NCBI GenBank assembly: GCA_964486845.1
Contig: CAZAQY010000010.1
Location: 1-64,000, forward strand
Reading direction: 5' to 3'
Source: Anammoximicrobium sp964486845
GTDB lineage: Bacteria; Planctomycetota; Planctomycetia; Pirellulales; Pirellulaceae
Length of the DNA: 64,000 bases
Part shown: in pieces, positions 17,820 to 28,100 of the stretch
Position numbering within the stretch: position 1 is the first letter of the stretch
How the letters are laid out: every line of letters begins with the position of its first letter
Notes under the pieces: model-generated
Databases searched by the model: none
What the model was told of the DNA's origin: nothing
What the model saw: only the letters and a program-made list of their open reading frames with translations
Translations under genes and position numbers: made by a program

Positions 17820-18317
17820 TCACTTCCGCCTTCGCATCATGCGGGCCAAATCGCGTTGGACATCAGCCTTTTTCATGGCTTCGCGTTTGTCGTGCAGCTG
17901 CTTGCCCCGGCACAGGCCGAGCAGGACTTTGGCGACACCCCGTTCGTTGAAGTACAGTTTCAGCGGCACCAGCGTCAGGCCCTTGTCGTGGGCCCGGCCG
18001 GCGAATTTGCGGATTTCTCGGCCGTGCAGCAGCATTTTCCGGGGCCGCTTGGGATCGTGGTTCCAGATCGTGGCTTGCGGATACTCCGGGATATCGCAGC
18101 CGATCAGCCAGACCTCGCCCTCGCGGACCCGGCCGTAGGCTTCGTCCAGCGAAATGCGACCTGCGCGCAGGCTTTTCACCTCGCTGCCGACCAACGCCAA
18201 TCCACATTCCAACGTATCCAGAACCTCGAATTTGTGCCTGGCCTTGCGGTTTTCCGAGATAATTCGCGGCTCTGGTTTGCCGGACTTCTGGCTGCTAAGG
18301 TGTGTTTTCTTTGACAT
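17820..18317 (-). CDS. smpB: SsrA-binding protein SmpB
   Basis: 165 residues, the usual SmpB size. Key stretches: IISENRKARHKFEVLDTLECGL region, GSEVKSLRAGRISLDEAY, NHDPKRPRKMLLH, LTLVPLKLYFNERG and GLCRGKQLHDKREAMKKAD near the C-terminus, which supplies the tail that probes the mRNA channel. SmpB binds tmRNA and delivers it to stalled ribosomes. Start placed at 18317 (MSKKTHLSS); a longer frame exists upstream but lacks homology. It is divergent from rpsO. Confidence 0.95.
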   Translation of the reverse strand: MSKKTHLSSQKSGKPEPRIISENRKARHKFEVLDTLECGLALVGSEVKSLRAGRISLDEAYGRVREGEVWLIGCDIPEYPQATIWNHDPKRPRKMLLHGREIRKFAGRAHDKGLTLVPLKLYFNERGVAKVLLGLCRGKQLHDKREAMKKADVQRDLARMMRRRK

Positions 18318-18572
18318 TTGGGGGTTCCTGGTACGTTGGTATTGTAGTCTGCGGAGGCGTGTCGAACGAGGGATCGGCCTCAACAAGTCAATTTGCGGTT
18401 GCAAAACAAATCCCCAACGGTACATTTATTCCCTGACTGTGTGTGTTTGTGTCAAAAGTAGGATTCGCTGCGGTCGGCTTTTGGGGCTGGCTGCGGCACG
18501 ATGGAGGGATTGTGTAGGGACGAGGTCGAGCCAACGCAAGGCTTGTCACGGCCGAGGGAAACACAAGAGCCT

Positions 18573-18842
18573 ATGACGATCACCAGAGAGCGGAAGCAAG
18601 AGTTGGTGCGGGACTTCAGACGCGACGATCGCGATACTGGCTCGCCGGAAGTGCAGGTTGCCATTCTGACTACGCGGATTAACGCCCTGACCGAGCACTT
18701 GCGAGTGCACAAGAAAGATTTCGCCACGCGGCGCGGGTTGCTGGCGATGGTCAGTCGCCGCCGCCGATTGCTGGACTACCTGCGGCGAGTCGATGCGAAG
18801 TGCTACCTCGACATCATCGGACGGTTGGGCATCCGCAAGTAG
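18573..18842 (+). CDS. rpsO: 30S ribosomal protein S15
   Basis: 89 residues, the standard length. Motifs DTGSPEVQVAILTTRIN, LTEHLRVHKKDFATRRGLL and RRRLLDYLRRVD are those of S15, which binds 16S rRNA helices h20-h22 and is important for 30S platform assembly. Start at 18573 by homology (MTITRERK). The gene precedes pnp with a 203-base gap, the classic rpsO-pnp order, suggesting co-transcription and possible PNPase/S15 autoregulation. Confidence 0.97.
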   Translation: MTITRERKQELVRDFRRDDRDTGSPEVQVAILTTRINALTEHLRVHKKDFATRRGLLAMVSRRRRLLDYLRRVDAKCYLDIIGRLGIRK

Positions 18843-19045
18843 CGGGCATGGGCGTCATGGGTCCGGGGTGAGATTGCGGGTCGGGGCGTGATGGCTGCCG
18901 ATCCGCAGTGCGGCGTCGTGGGGATCTCCTGCGACGTTCTCTCGTGTTGATGTTGCCGTTGGCGCATTGCAGGGTTGTCACCCTGCGCGCTCGAAGCTCC
19001 CATCCTGCAGCCTTCCATCGGGTGAACAAAAGCAGGGACCAGAAA

Positions 19046-21304
19046 GTGAAAGTAAGTGTAGAAAAACAGTTTGGAGAATTTTTGCTCGTATTGGAAACAG
19101 GAGAACTCGCGAAGCAGGCATCTGCCGCCGTGGTCTCGCGTTATGGTGACACGATGGTCTTGAACGCCGTCACCAGTGAGCCCTTCGATTCCGATCAAGA
19201 TTTTTTCCCGCTGACGTGCGACTATCGGGAACGCACCGCCGCGGCGGGCAAATTTCCAGGCGGTTTCATCAAGCGGGAGGGCCGCCCCACGATGAAGGAG
19301 ACGCTGACGTCGCGGCTCATCGACCGCCCCATCCGTCCCTTGTTTCCGGAGGGGCTCCGCCAAGAGGTGCAATGTCAGTGCATCGTCTTCTCCAGCGACC
19401 GCCAGCACGACAGTGACGTCGTGGCGATGAACGGCGTGGCGGCGGCGCTCTTCATTTCGCCGCTGCCGATCACGGCGCCGGTGGGGGCCGTCCGCGTGGG
19501 ACGCGTCGATGGCCGGTTCATCCCCTTTCCCGGCCGGGACCAACTGGACAACAGCGACCTGGACTTGATCGTGGCCGGCACCGAACAGGCCGTCACGATG
19601 ATCGAAGGATTCGCGCGCGAAATGCCGGAGGACGAAATGCTGGCGGCGATCAATTTCGCCCACGGCGTGATCCGGGAAATCTGCGCTTTGCAGCGCGAAT
19701 TGTACGACAAGATGGGCGTGACGAAGGCCCCGTTCGAGGCTCTGCCGCCGGACCCGGTGTACCAGCAATTGCGCGAGAAGTACTACGACGAGTTCCGGAC
19801 GGTCAAGCAGACCGAAGGCAAGCAGGCGCGCAGCGAGGCGGTGACGGCGCTCAAGCAGCGGGTCCAGGGCGAGATGATTCCGGATCCGGCTGCCGAGGGC
19901 GCCATTGCTCCAACGGCGTTCTCGCGGGCCTGGCACGAACTGGAGTCGCGTGTCGTCCGCGACCTGATCCTGGCCGGCACGCGGGCCGGCGGGCGCGACC
20001 TGAAGACGTTGCGGCAAATCGACTGCAAGGTCGATGTGCTGCCGCGCACGCACGGCTCGGCGCTGTTCCAACGTGGCGAGACCCAGGCCATGGTCACCAT
20101 CACGCTGGGAACGCCCCGCGACGAGCAGCGCGTCGAAGAGTTGATCGACGAATACTCCAAGAAATTCATGCTCGACTACAACTTCCCGCCGTTTTCCGTG
20201 GGCGAATGCCGGCCGATCCGCGGCCCCGGCCGTCGGGAAATCGGGCACGGGGCGCTGGCCGAACGCAGCATCAAATCGGTGCTGCCGGATCCGGAGGAGT
20301 TTCCTTACACGATCCGCGTGATCTCCGACATCCTGGAGTCCAACGGCTCGTCGTCGATGGCCTCCGTGTGCGGGGCCACGTTGGGCCTGATGGCCGCCGG
20401 CGTTCCCATCAGCAACCCCGTGGCGGGCATCTCGGTCGGGCTGGTCAGAGAATCCGACGAGCAGTGGGTCCTGCTGACCGACATCATCGGTGACGAGGAC
20501 CATTTCGGCGACATGGATTTCAAAATCGCCGGGACCCAGAACGGCATCACGGGCATTCAGTTGGACCTGAAGATCGCCGGCATCAGCGAAGAAATTATTC
20601 GCGCCACGATGGCCCAGTCCCGCGAGGCGCGGATCGAGATCCTCCGCAAGATGTTGACGACCATTTCGCGTCCCCGCGCCGAGTTGTCCCCGTTCGCACC
20701 CCGCCTGATCCGGCTGAAGATCGATCCCGACAAGATCGGCGCCTTGATCGGTCCGGGCGGCAAGAACATCCGCATGATCCAGGAGACGACGGGGACGATC
20801 ATCGAGGTCGAAGACGACGGCACGGTGATCGTGGCCAGCAACGACGCGGACGCATCCAAGGCGGCCGTGGCGCAAATCGAGGCTTGCACGGCGACGGTCC
20901 AGATCGGCCGGATTTACGATGGCCGGGTGATCAGCATCAAGGACTTCGGCGCCTTCGTCGAAATTCTGCCGGGCCGCGACGGTTTGTGCCACATCAGCGA
21001 ACTGTCCGACGGATTCGTGAGCCGCGTGTCCGATATCTGCGCCATCGGCGACGACATGAAGGTGCTGGTGATCGACATCGACGAGCACGACCGCGTCAAG
21101 CTCAGCCGCCGCCGGGCCTTGGAAGAGTTGGGGTTGAAGGACGATTTGGCCCCGCCCGCCGGCGACAGCGGCGGCCCCGATCGGGACCGGGAGCGCGATC
21201 GAGACCACGATCGGGATCGGGATCGAGACCGGGATCGCGATCACGACCGAGACCGAGATCGGGGACGGTCTCGGCGATCCGGGGGCGGACGGCCACGGCG
21301 GTAA
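19046..21304 (+). CDS. pnp: Polynucleotide phosphorylase with an Arg/Asp-rich tail
   Basis: 752 residues from a GTG at 19046 (AGGGA upstream; MKVSVEKQFGEFLL); GTG 19022 is an alternative. Two RNase PH-like domains (FIKREGRPTMKETLTSRLID; GSALFQRGETQAMVTITLG; FPPFSVGECRPIRGPGRREIGHG region), a KH domain with IGPGGKNI near residue 570, and an S1 domain (GRIYDGRVISIKDFGAFVE) near 625-695. It degrades RNA 3' to 5' using phosphate. The C-terminus, about residues 708-745, is a long run of alternating Arg and Asp/His, coded by a GACCGGGATCG-type tandem repeat, which is unusual and might recruit RNA or partner proteins. Confidence 0.95.
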   Translation: MKVSVEKQFGEFLLVLETGELAKQASAAVVSRYGDTMVLNAVTSEPFDSDQDFFPLTCDYRERTAAAGKFPGGFIKREGRPTMKETLTSRLIDRPIRPLFPEGLRQEVQCQCIVFSSDRQHDSDVVAMNGVAAALFISPLPITAPVGAVRVGRVDGRFIPFPGRDQLDNSDLDLIVAGTEQAVTMIEGFAREMPEDEMLAAINFAHGVIREICALQRELYDKMGVTKAPFEALPPDPVYQQLREKYYDEFRTVKQTEGKQARSEAVTALKQRVQGEMIPDPAAEGAIAPTAFSRAWHELESRVVRDLILAGTRAGGRDLKTLRQIDCKVDVLPRTHGSALFQRGETQAMVTITLGTPRDEQRVEELIDEYSKKFMLDYNFPPFSVGECRPIRGPGRREIGHGALAERSIKSVLPDPEEFPYTIRVISDILESNGSSSMASVCGATLGLMAAGVPISNPVAGISVGLVRESDEQWVLLTDIIGDEDHFGDMDFKIAGTQNGITGIQLDLKIAGISEEIIRATMAQSREARIEILRKMLTTISRPRAELSPFAPRLIRLKIDPDKIGALIGPGGKNIRMIQETTGTIIEVEDDGTVIVASNDADASKAAVAQIEACTATVQIGRIYDGRVISIKDFGAFVEILPGRDGLCHISELSDGFVSRVSDICAIGDDMKVLVIDIDEHDRVKLSRRRALEELGLKDDLAPPAGDSGGPDRDRERDRDHDRDRDRDRDRDHDRDRDRGRSRRSGGGRPRR
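21170..21270 (+). repeat. Tandem codon repeat coding the PNPase Arg/Asp tail
   Basis: Iterated six-base GA(C/T)CGG, GATCGA and GACCAC-type units inside the 3' end of pnp. Such repeats change length easily. Confidence 0.7.
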
Positions 21305-21387
21305 GCAGCGGCGAAGAATACGCGACGGATTTCCAATCGCCCTGCGTGTGTGCTCCAAACTACACATGTTTCGCCGCACACCCGCGG

Positions 21388-21464
21388 GGTGAACGGGGTC
21401 AGGGTGAACGGGGTCAGACCTCGTTTTTCGTTTCTTGCGTAGAAAACGAGAAACTAGGTCTGAC
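21388..21464. repeat. Direct repeat plus long inverted repeat (REP/MITE-like)
   Basis: GGTGAACGGGGTCAG occurs twice in tandem (21388-21402, 21403-21417). The second leads into an imperfect inverted repeat of about 23 bases: GTCAGACCTCGTTT on the left, and AAACTAGGTCTGAC on the right ending at 21464. Layout resembles REP-type elements mobilised by TnpA_REP transposases; no transposase is in the window. Confidence 0.65.
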
Positions 21465-21599
21465 GCCATCGGGAGCGGAAGAGGCCACCCATCTTTTCGT
21501 CTGGTGCCGTTCGGCTAAAGAGCGATTTCCGCATGCACACGGCTGCGCACCATGTCGGATGTCCTCGTGAGCACACGTACTATGTGACGGCATCCGGGG

Positions 21600-21700
21600 A
21601 AGCGCTCGTCGGACAAGCTCCGCTTCGTCACCTCCGTGGGCGATGACTTCTCGCCGATGCACCACGACCAATTCGCCCTCGTACCGCCGCAGCAACTCGC
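21600..21700 (-). pseudogene. Possible remnant of a DUF5678-like small protein
   Basis: The minus strand reads EHEGELLRRYEGELVVVH followed by REVIAHGGDEAELVRRAL, resembling DUF5678 proteins (YxGEWVAL...GEVVAHG pattern). No good start or domain boundary was found and the frame soon becomes implausible. Treat as a weak lead. Confidence 0.3.
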
Positions 21701-22011
21701 CTTCGTGCTCGGCGCCAGGGCCATCGACGTGAAATGCCGCCCGACAGCTGCCTGCTTGATTGTACTCCGAACCAGAGCTACCAGAAAGCCCTCGGTGATC
21801 AAGGCTCGGTGTCCACCCAATCTTATGCGGTCAGGTCAACGCGAAAACGAGAGGCTGCGTTGGGGCGTGTCCCAGCGAGCCGATCGCCGATTTGGACCTG
21901 GGCCCTTCCGAAAACCACACCGAGTCTTTGACAGCCGCCGCGCGGATTGCTACGTTTGGGGCCGGCATTGGAACATCAGACGCGTCTCTCGTCTCCAGCG
22001 GAGTCTCGATC

Positions 22012-24465
22012 ATGCGTTGTCCTGGAATTGGGGCCGTTGCCTGTTGGCTGTCGTGGGTCTCGGTGGGCTGGGGCGGCGGTGGACCGGAAAACGTCGCCGT
22101 CGTCATCAATGGTGACAGCTTCGCCTCGCAAGCGGTTGCCAACGCCTTCGTCGAGTTTCGCGACATCCCGGCGGCGAACGTCATCACGCTGCCGCTGGGG
22201 GACCTGCTGGATTTCGAAACGGTGGACGTGGAGACTTTCCGCCAGCGGATTCTCAAGCCGGTGCTGGAAATGCTGGAGCAGCGTGGCCTGGCGTCTCAGA
22301 TCGACTGCGTGACCTACTCCGCCGATGTGCCCTTTGCCATCCGCGTCAATGCGGACATCGGCGATCGCGAGCTGCCGCAGATGATTACGCCGACGGCCTC
22401 GATCAACGGCTTGACCTACTTGTACCCGTTGGTCTTGGCCAAGAATCCGGAATATCTCGGCCTGGGCGTGAACTTCTACGCCCGCTTGCAGACGCGCACG
22501 TGGAGCGAGGGGGGCCAGGCGTGGTCGGACGAGCAGCGGGCGCGATATCGCGAGGCCCTGAAAGAGTTGGCCGACAAGGACTACGCGTCGGCGGCCAAGA
22601 CGCTGGCGGAATTGTCCGAGGCCCGGCCGAAGATGCCGCACCTGTGGTACAACCTGGCCTGCGCCCTGGCCCGGCAGGAGAAGGCGGACGAGGCCATGCA
22701 AGCGTTGACGCAAGCCGTCTCGGTCGGGTGGAGCGACGCCGCGCACGTTCTGGACGACGATGATCTGATGACGCTTCGCCAGCGCGAGGATTTCCAGCGA
22801 CTGGTCAAGACGCTGCAAGACAAACCTCTCGAGCTGCGGCCCACCGCCGGGTTCCGCGGCGTTGTCGGCTGGGATCCCAACGGCCAGCCCGTACCGCCGG
22901 ACCGGGGATTGAGGTACCTGCTTTCGACGATGCTCTCGGTGACCAGCGGCCGGGGTCTGAGCGTTCGCGAAGCCATCGAGCACCTCCGCCGCAGTGGTGC
23001 AGCCGACGGCACTGCCCCCAGCGGCAGCGTGTACCTGATGGACAATTCGGACATCCGCGCCCGCACGCGGCGACCGATGTTCGAGCCGGCGGTCAAGCTG
23101 CTGCAGGAATTCGGCGTCCGCGCCGAGATCGTGCAGGGGACGCTGCCGCAGAGCCGCGAGGACGTGATGGGGCTGGTGGCCGGTTCGGCCGGTTTCGACT
23201 GGACTTCGTCCAAGAGCCGCATCCTGCCCGGCGCGATCTGCGAGCACCTGACCAGTTGCGGCGGCATGATGCAAGAGAACGCGGGCCAGACGCCGCTGAC
23301 GGAATTCATCCGCCACGGCGCGGCGTTGTCCAGCGGCACCGTCACCGAGCCCTATGCGATCGCGGCCAAGTTTCCTCTGCCGTTCCTGCACGTGCATTAC
23401 GCCCAAGGCTGCTCGGCCGCGGAAGCTTTCTACCAATCGCTGTTGGGCCCCTATCAGCTGTTGATCGTCGGCGATCCGCTGTGCGCCCCGTGGGCCCGCC
23501 GGCCCGTCGTGCGGCCGCCTGCTCTGCCGTCGCCGCTGAAGGGCCTGATCGAATTCCAGCCTTCGGCCGAGGCGCCGGACGGAAAATCGATCGCCCGGTT
23601 TGAGTTGTTCGTCGACGGAATCCGGCGAGCCGCGTGCCGCGACGGCGAAAAGCTGCAGTTGGATTCGACTACGCTGCCCGACGGCCCGCACGAATTCCGC
23701 CTGGTCGCCGTCGTCGCCGACCTGATTCAGACCCAAGGCCGTGCCATGTGGTCCGCAGCCGTCGACAATCAGGGGCGCTCGGTGCAACTGACTCGGGACG
23801 GCTCGGGCGAGGTGCCCCTGGGCCAGTCGGTGACGTTGCACGCAACCGCTCCGCAGGCGGCGGCCATCGAATTGCAGCATCAGGGGCGCGTGGTGGGCCG
23901 GATCGACGGGGCCGAAGGCAAGTTTGCGCTGGACAGCCAGAGTGTCGGCTTGGGTTTGGCCAAGTTGCGCGCGGCAGCGTTTTTCACCGGCGCGAAGGAA
24001 CCGGCGGCCGTTAGCGCCACGGCGGCCGTGAGGGTGATTCCACCCGCAGCCCTGAACTCGATCCGCGCGCCGGAGGGCGTGCCGCTGGTGAAGGGGGTCT
24101 CGGTCCGGGCGGCGGATCGTCCGGCGAAGGTCGCGGAAAACTCGCGAGCGAGCGGCTGGTTGCAGGAACTGGGCGTCCAGGCCAACGAGCCGATCGTCAT
24201 GGAAGGCTATTTCGACGTCCCCGCGGACGATTTGTACCAGTTCCAGCTGCACAGTCCGCGGCTGGTGGAAATCAAGATCGACGAGACGGCGATCTGCAAC
24301 AGTGCGGAGGGTGACTGGAAATTCGTGCCCGTCGCGTTGCAGCAAGGCACGCACTGCTTGCGAGTGACCGTTGCCGGCGACGGCCCGCCACAGTTAACGC
24401 TGCGCTTCGGCGGCCCCGGCACGTACAGCATCGGTGCCCGCCAGTGCCGTACCACAGGAAACTGA
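22012..24465 (+). CDS. TIGR03790-like secreted protein with embedded TPR-like segment and C-terminal PA14-like region
   Basis: 817 residues. ATG 22012 follows GCGGAG and begins a hydrophobic leader. Residues about 25-170 contain NVAVVINGDSFASQAVANAF and IPAANVITLPL, typical of the TIGR03790 family, whose second half appears at about 285-520 (LTSCGGMMQ, TPLTEFIRHGAALSSGTVTEPYA, IVGDPLCAPW). Between them, about 180-265, is a TPR-like helical insert (DYASAAKTLAELSEARPKMP, HLWYNLACALARQEKADEAM). The last 100 residues (VMEGYFDVPADDLYQFQL) look like a PA14/beta-sandwich module. Function of the family is unknown; likely extracytoplasmic. Confidence 0.7.
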   Translation: MRCPGIGAVACWLSWVSVGWGGGGPENVAVVINGDSFASQAVANAFVEFRDIPAANVITLPLGDLLDFETVDVETFRQRILKPVLEMLEQRGLASQIDCVTYSADVPFAIRVNADIGDRELPQMITPTASINGLTYLYPLVLAKNPEYLGLGVNFYARLQTRTWSEGGQAWSDEQRARYREALKELADKDYASAAKTLAELSEARPKMPHLWYNLACALARQEKADEAMQALTQAVSVGWSDAAHVLDDDDLMTLRQREDFQRLVKTLQDKPLELRPTAGFRGVVGWDPNGQPVPPDRGLRYLLSTMLSVTSGRGLSVREAIEHLRRSGAADGTAPSGSVYLMDNSDIRARTRRPMFEPAVKLLQEFGVRAEIVQGTLPQSREDVMGLVAGSAGFDWTSSKSRILPGAICEHLTSCGGMMQENAGQTPLTEFIRHGAALSSGTVTEPYAIAAKFPLPFLHVHYAQGCSAAEAFYQSLLGPYQLLIVGDPLCAPWARRPVVRPPALPSPLKGLIEFQPSAEAPDGKSIARFELFVDGIRRAACRDGEKLQLDSTTLPDGPHEFRLVAVVADLIQTQGRAMWSAAVDNQGRSVQLTRDGSGEVPLGQSVTLHATAPQAAAIELQHQGRVVGRIDGAEGKFALDSQSVGLGLAKLRAAAFFTGAKEPAAVSATAAVRVIPPAALNSIRAPEGVPLVKGVSVRAADRPAKVAENSRASGWLQELGVQANEPIVMEGYFDVPADDLYQFQLHSPRLVEIKIDETAICNSAEGDWKFVPVALQQGTHCLRVTVAGDGPPQLTLRFGGPGTYSIGARQCRTTGN

Positions 24466-24520
24466 AGTCCCACCGGTGGGCTGACGCCCCACCGTTCGCG
24501 AAAGCGTGCGGAGAAACGCC

Positions 24521-24832
24521 ATGACGGATTCAAACCTCCCGACGTCGGAAACCGAGCAGCCTGCCGAGGGCCTCAGCGGTCGAGAAGCGTACAACGTGGT
24601 CGCGGACACCGTCACGGGTGTCAACATTCGGAGGAAGGACAACTTGCTGCAGGCGGCGGTGATCACAGCGTGTCTGGTCCTGCGCGCGGTGGCCGGGGCT
24701 CTGGCTGTCGAAGATCGGGTGCCAGGCGCGCTGTTGGGCGCGTTTATCGGCCTGCTGGTGGGCCTGTTCGGAAGCGGCGTCTTCATCATGGTTTGGCGCG
24801 CACTCAGGCACCTTCGCGGACGCCATGACTGA
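24521..24832 (+). CDS. Small two-helix membrane protein
   Basis: 103 residues; ATG 24521 is preceded by GGAGA. An acidic, Ser/Thr-rich N-terminus of about 45 residues precedes two predicted membrane helices (LLQAAVITACLVLRAVAGAL and LLGAFIGLLVGLFGSGVFIM region) and a basic tail RALRHLRGRHD that should be cytoplasmic. No family recognised. It follows the TIGR03790-like gene by 55 bases and may share its transcript. Confidence 0.6.
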   Translation: MTDSNLPTSETEQPAEGLSGREAYNVVADTVTGVNIRRKDNLLQAAVITACLVLRAVAGALAVEDRVPGALLGAFIGLLVGLFGSGVFIMVWRALRHLRGRHD

Positions 24833-25157
24833 GCGTTGGGTAGAAGCCGACGTCCGGCCATCCCAGAAAAGTTTGGCACCCCTGTATCGAATGCCGTCGG
24901 TTGGTTACGATATGACCCGCGCGGACGGCGTATCGGCCTAAATCCACTGGACGGATGGTCTTTTGGCGTAAAGGTCTGCCGCGATTGAGTTTTGATGCGT
25001 CTGGCGGGCCGTGTGCGCAGGTTCGCAGTGCCGGCTTCAGCCGCTTCGAATGAGCCGTAGCCAGCACCACACCGGCTGAAGTTGGCACTGCGCCGGCTGA
25101 CGTCGGCAAAAAACCGGCTGAAGTCGGCACTGCAAACGTTTAGGAGGGGATCGTTTC
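24833..25157. other. Intergenic region upstream of the PEPCK fusion, with repeats
   Basis: 325 bases. The right half holds several copies of a CCGGCTGAAG-type repeat (25025-25133). The left half shows no gene or clear promoter. Confidence 0.5.
25025..25133. repeat. Cluster of CCGGCTGAAGTCGGCACTGC-type repeats
   Basis: Three direct copies (25072-25091, 25093-25107 shorter, 25114-25133) and an inverted copy (GCAGTGCCGGCTTCAGCCG at 25025-25043). The last copy ends about 10 bases before the AGGAGG ribosome site, so transcripts may carry hairpins here. Confidence 0.7.
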
Positions 25158-28100
25158 GTGAAGCAACATCGTGAACTTCAGGAATGGGTGGAGGAGATGG
25201 CTCGTCTGTGCGAGCCCGACCAGATTGTCTGGATCGACGGATCGGAAGAGGAAAAAGACCGCTTGACGCAAGAGTCGATGGCCACCGGCGAACTCCTCCC
25301 GCTGGATCAGGAGAAATATCCGGGCTGCGTCTACCATCGGACGGCCGTCAACGATGTGGCTCGCACGGAAGACCTGACGTTCATCTGCACGACGCTCGAG
25401 GAGGACGCCGGGCCGACGAACAACTGGATGTCGCCCGAAGAGGGGTACCGCCGCGCCGGCGAGATCTTCAAGGGTTCCATGCGCGGCCGGACGATGTACG
25501 TGATCCCCTTCTCGATGGGCCCGGTCGGTTCGCCGTTCAGCAAGATCGGCGTCGAACTGACCGACAGCATCTACGTGGTGCTGAACATGCGGATCATGAC
25601 GCACGTGGGCAAGAAGGTGCTGAAGCAGTTGGGTCCGCGCGGCGAATTCACGAAGTGCCTGCACGGCAAAGCGGAACGAGACATCAAACGCCGCTTGATC
25701 CTGCACTTCCCGGAAGACAACACGATCTGGAGCGTAGGTTCCGGCTACGGCGGCAACGTGCTGCTGGGCAAGAAGTGCTTGGCGCTGAGGATCGCCAGCT
25801 ACCTGGGCCGCAGCGAGGGCTGGTTCGCCGAGCACATGCTGATCATGGGCATGGAGAATCCGGAAGGGCGCGTCGAGTACGTGGCGGCGGCGTTTCCCAG
25901 CGCCTGCGGCAAGACCAATCTGGCGATGCTCATTCCGCCGGAGGGCCTGAAGGTCAAGGGCTACCGAATCTGGACCGTGGGCGACGACATCGCCTGGATG
26001 CGGATCGACACCGACGGCCGGCTGTGGGCGATCAATCCGGAGCGGGGCTTCTTTGGCGTCGCGCCGGGGACCAACACCAAGACCAACCCCAACATGATCA
26101 AGACGATCCGCAGCAACACGATCTTTACGAACGTCGTGCTGGGCAAGGACGGGACCGTGTGGTGGGAAGGCTTGGACGGCGCCCCGCCGGCAGGGGCCCT
26201 GGATTGGCAGGGCCGCCCCTGGACGCCGGACGCGAAGGATGAGAAGGGCAATCCGGTTCCGGGCGCCCATCCCAACAGCCGCTTTACGGCGCCGCTGACC
26301 CAGTGCCCGTCGCATTCGTTCCGCACCGAGCACCACCACGGCGTGCCGATCGCCGCCATCATCTTCGGCGGTCGCCGCGCGCACTTGGCGCCCCTGGTCT
26401 ATGAATCGTTCGACTGGGACCACGGCGTGTTCGTCGGCGCCACGATGGCGTCCGAGCGCACCGCGGCCCAGTTCGGCAAGTTGGGCGAGGTCCGCCGCGA
26501 TCCGATGGCCATGCTGCCTTTCTGCGGCTACCACATGGGCGACTATTTCGACCACTGGTTGAACATGGGCAAGCGGATGACCAATCCACCCAAGATCTTC
26601 CACGTGAACTGGTTCCGCACGGACGAGGAGGGCAACTTTCTGTGGCCCGGGTTCGGCGAGAACCTGCGGGTCATCGAGTGGATTCTGAACCGTTGCCGCG
26701 GTGAGGGGGACGCAGTCAAGACGCCCATCGGCTACGTGCCCACGCCGGACAGCTTGGACCTGACGGGCCTGGACATCTCCCGCGAGAACCTGAACAAGCT
26801 GTTCGCCGTCGACCGCAACGATTGGTACCAGGAAACGGACGGCATGGCCAGCTTCTTCCACCAGTTCGGCAACCGTTTTCCCAAAACGCTTTGGGAACAA
26901 CTGGACGGGCTGCGTCTGCGGTTGCGGGCCCCGTTGTCCCTGATGCAACCGGGGACCGAATTGCGGCCGCTGGCGGCGGAACTGAATGAGGTGATCGAAC
27001 GCGAAAACCCGCACCTGTTCAGCATGCTGTCCGAGTTCGGCAAGCGGCTGTACTTCCCCAAAGGCATCCTGGCGCAGAGCGCCGAGGCCAAGGAGAAGGC
27101 CAAACGCTACGATGCCACGATCGGCATTGCGCGGGAGAACAACAAACCCATGTTCTTGCCGTCGATCATGGACTTCTTCCCGGCCCTCGGCCCCGGCGAT
27201 ACGCTGGCTTACGCACCCGCCACCGGCCGCGACGATCTGCGCAAAAAATGGCGTGAGGAGTTGCTGCGGAAGAACCCCAGCCTGACCAAGAAGAGCTTCT
27301 CGCTGCCCATCGTCACCTGCGGCGTGACGCACGCCATCAGCTTGATCGCCGACCTGTTCGTCGACAAGGGCGACATGGTGCTGATGCCGGACAAGTTCTG
27401 GGAGAACTACGAACTGCTGTTCGGCGTGCGGTACCAGGCGCAGCTGGCCTTGTACCCGTTCTTCAGCTCGGTGGGCGGGTTCAATGTCGAGGCGCTGCGG
27501 CAGGCGTTGGGGACGCGCGCCGGCAGCTGGAAGACGATCCTGGTGCTGAACTTTCCCAATAACCCCACCGGCTACTCGGTCACCAAGGCCGAGGCCGAGG
27601 CGATCGTCTCCGTGCTGGGCGAGGCGGCAAGCGACGGGCGAAACCTGGTCGTCATCAACGACGACGCCTACTTCGGGTTGTTCTACGAGGAAGACGTGTA
27701 TCGCGAATCGCTCTTCGCCCGCTTGGCCGGCATCCACGAGCGGATTCTGGCCGTCAAGGTCGACGGGCCGACGAAGGAGGAGTTCGTGTGGGGCTTCCGC
27801 ACGGGCATGCTCACCTTTGGGGCCCGTGCCTTCCTCAGCGATCAGGCGCTCTATCAGGCGCTGGAGAAGAAAGTGGCCGGGGCGATCCGCAGTGCGGTCT
27901 CCAACGGTCCCCACGTCTCGCAGTCGGTCCTGTCCAAGGCCATGGCCTCCGAAGGGATCGGCGCCGAGCGGGAAGAAAAGCGCGCCATCCTGGAAGCCCG
28001 CGTCAAAAAGGTCCGCGAGATCCTCGTTGCGCCCCAGTACGCCCAGCTGTGGGAGCCGTACCCGTTCAACTCCGGCTACTTCATGTGCCTGAAGTTGAAG

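Larger units (their letters stand above)
21305..22011. other. Long intergenic region with repeat element and a decayed frame
   Basis: 707 bases. It contains the direct/inverted repeat at 21388-21464 and, on the minus strand at about 21600-21700, a short stretch LLRRYEGELVVVHRREVIAHGG resembling DUF5678-type sequence without an intact gene around it. The rest shows nothing recognisable. Confidence 0.4.

Noticed and set aside
18803..21469. 888-codon open frame on the minus strand
   Set aside because: Antisense to rpsO/pnp; GC-skew artefact with repeated Val/Arg/Asp composition.
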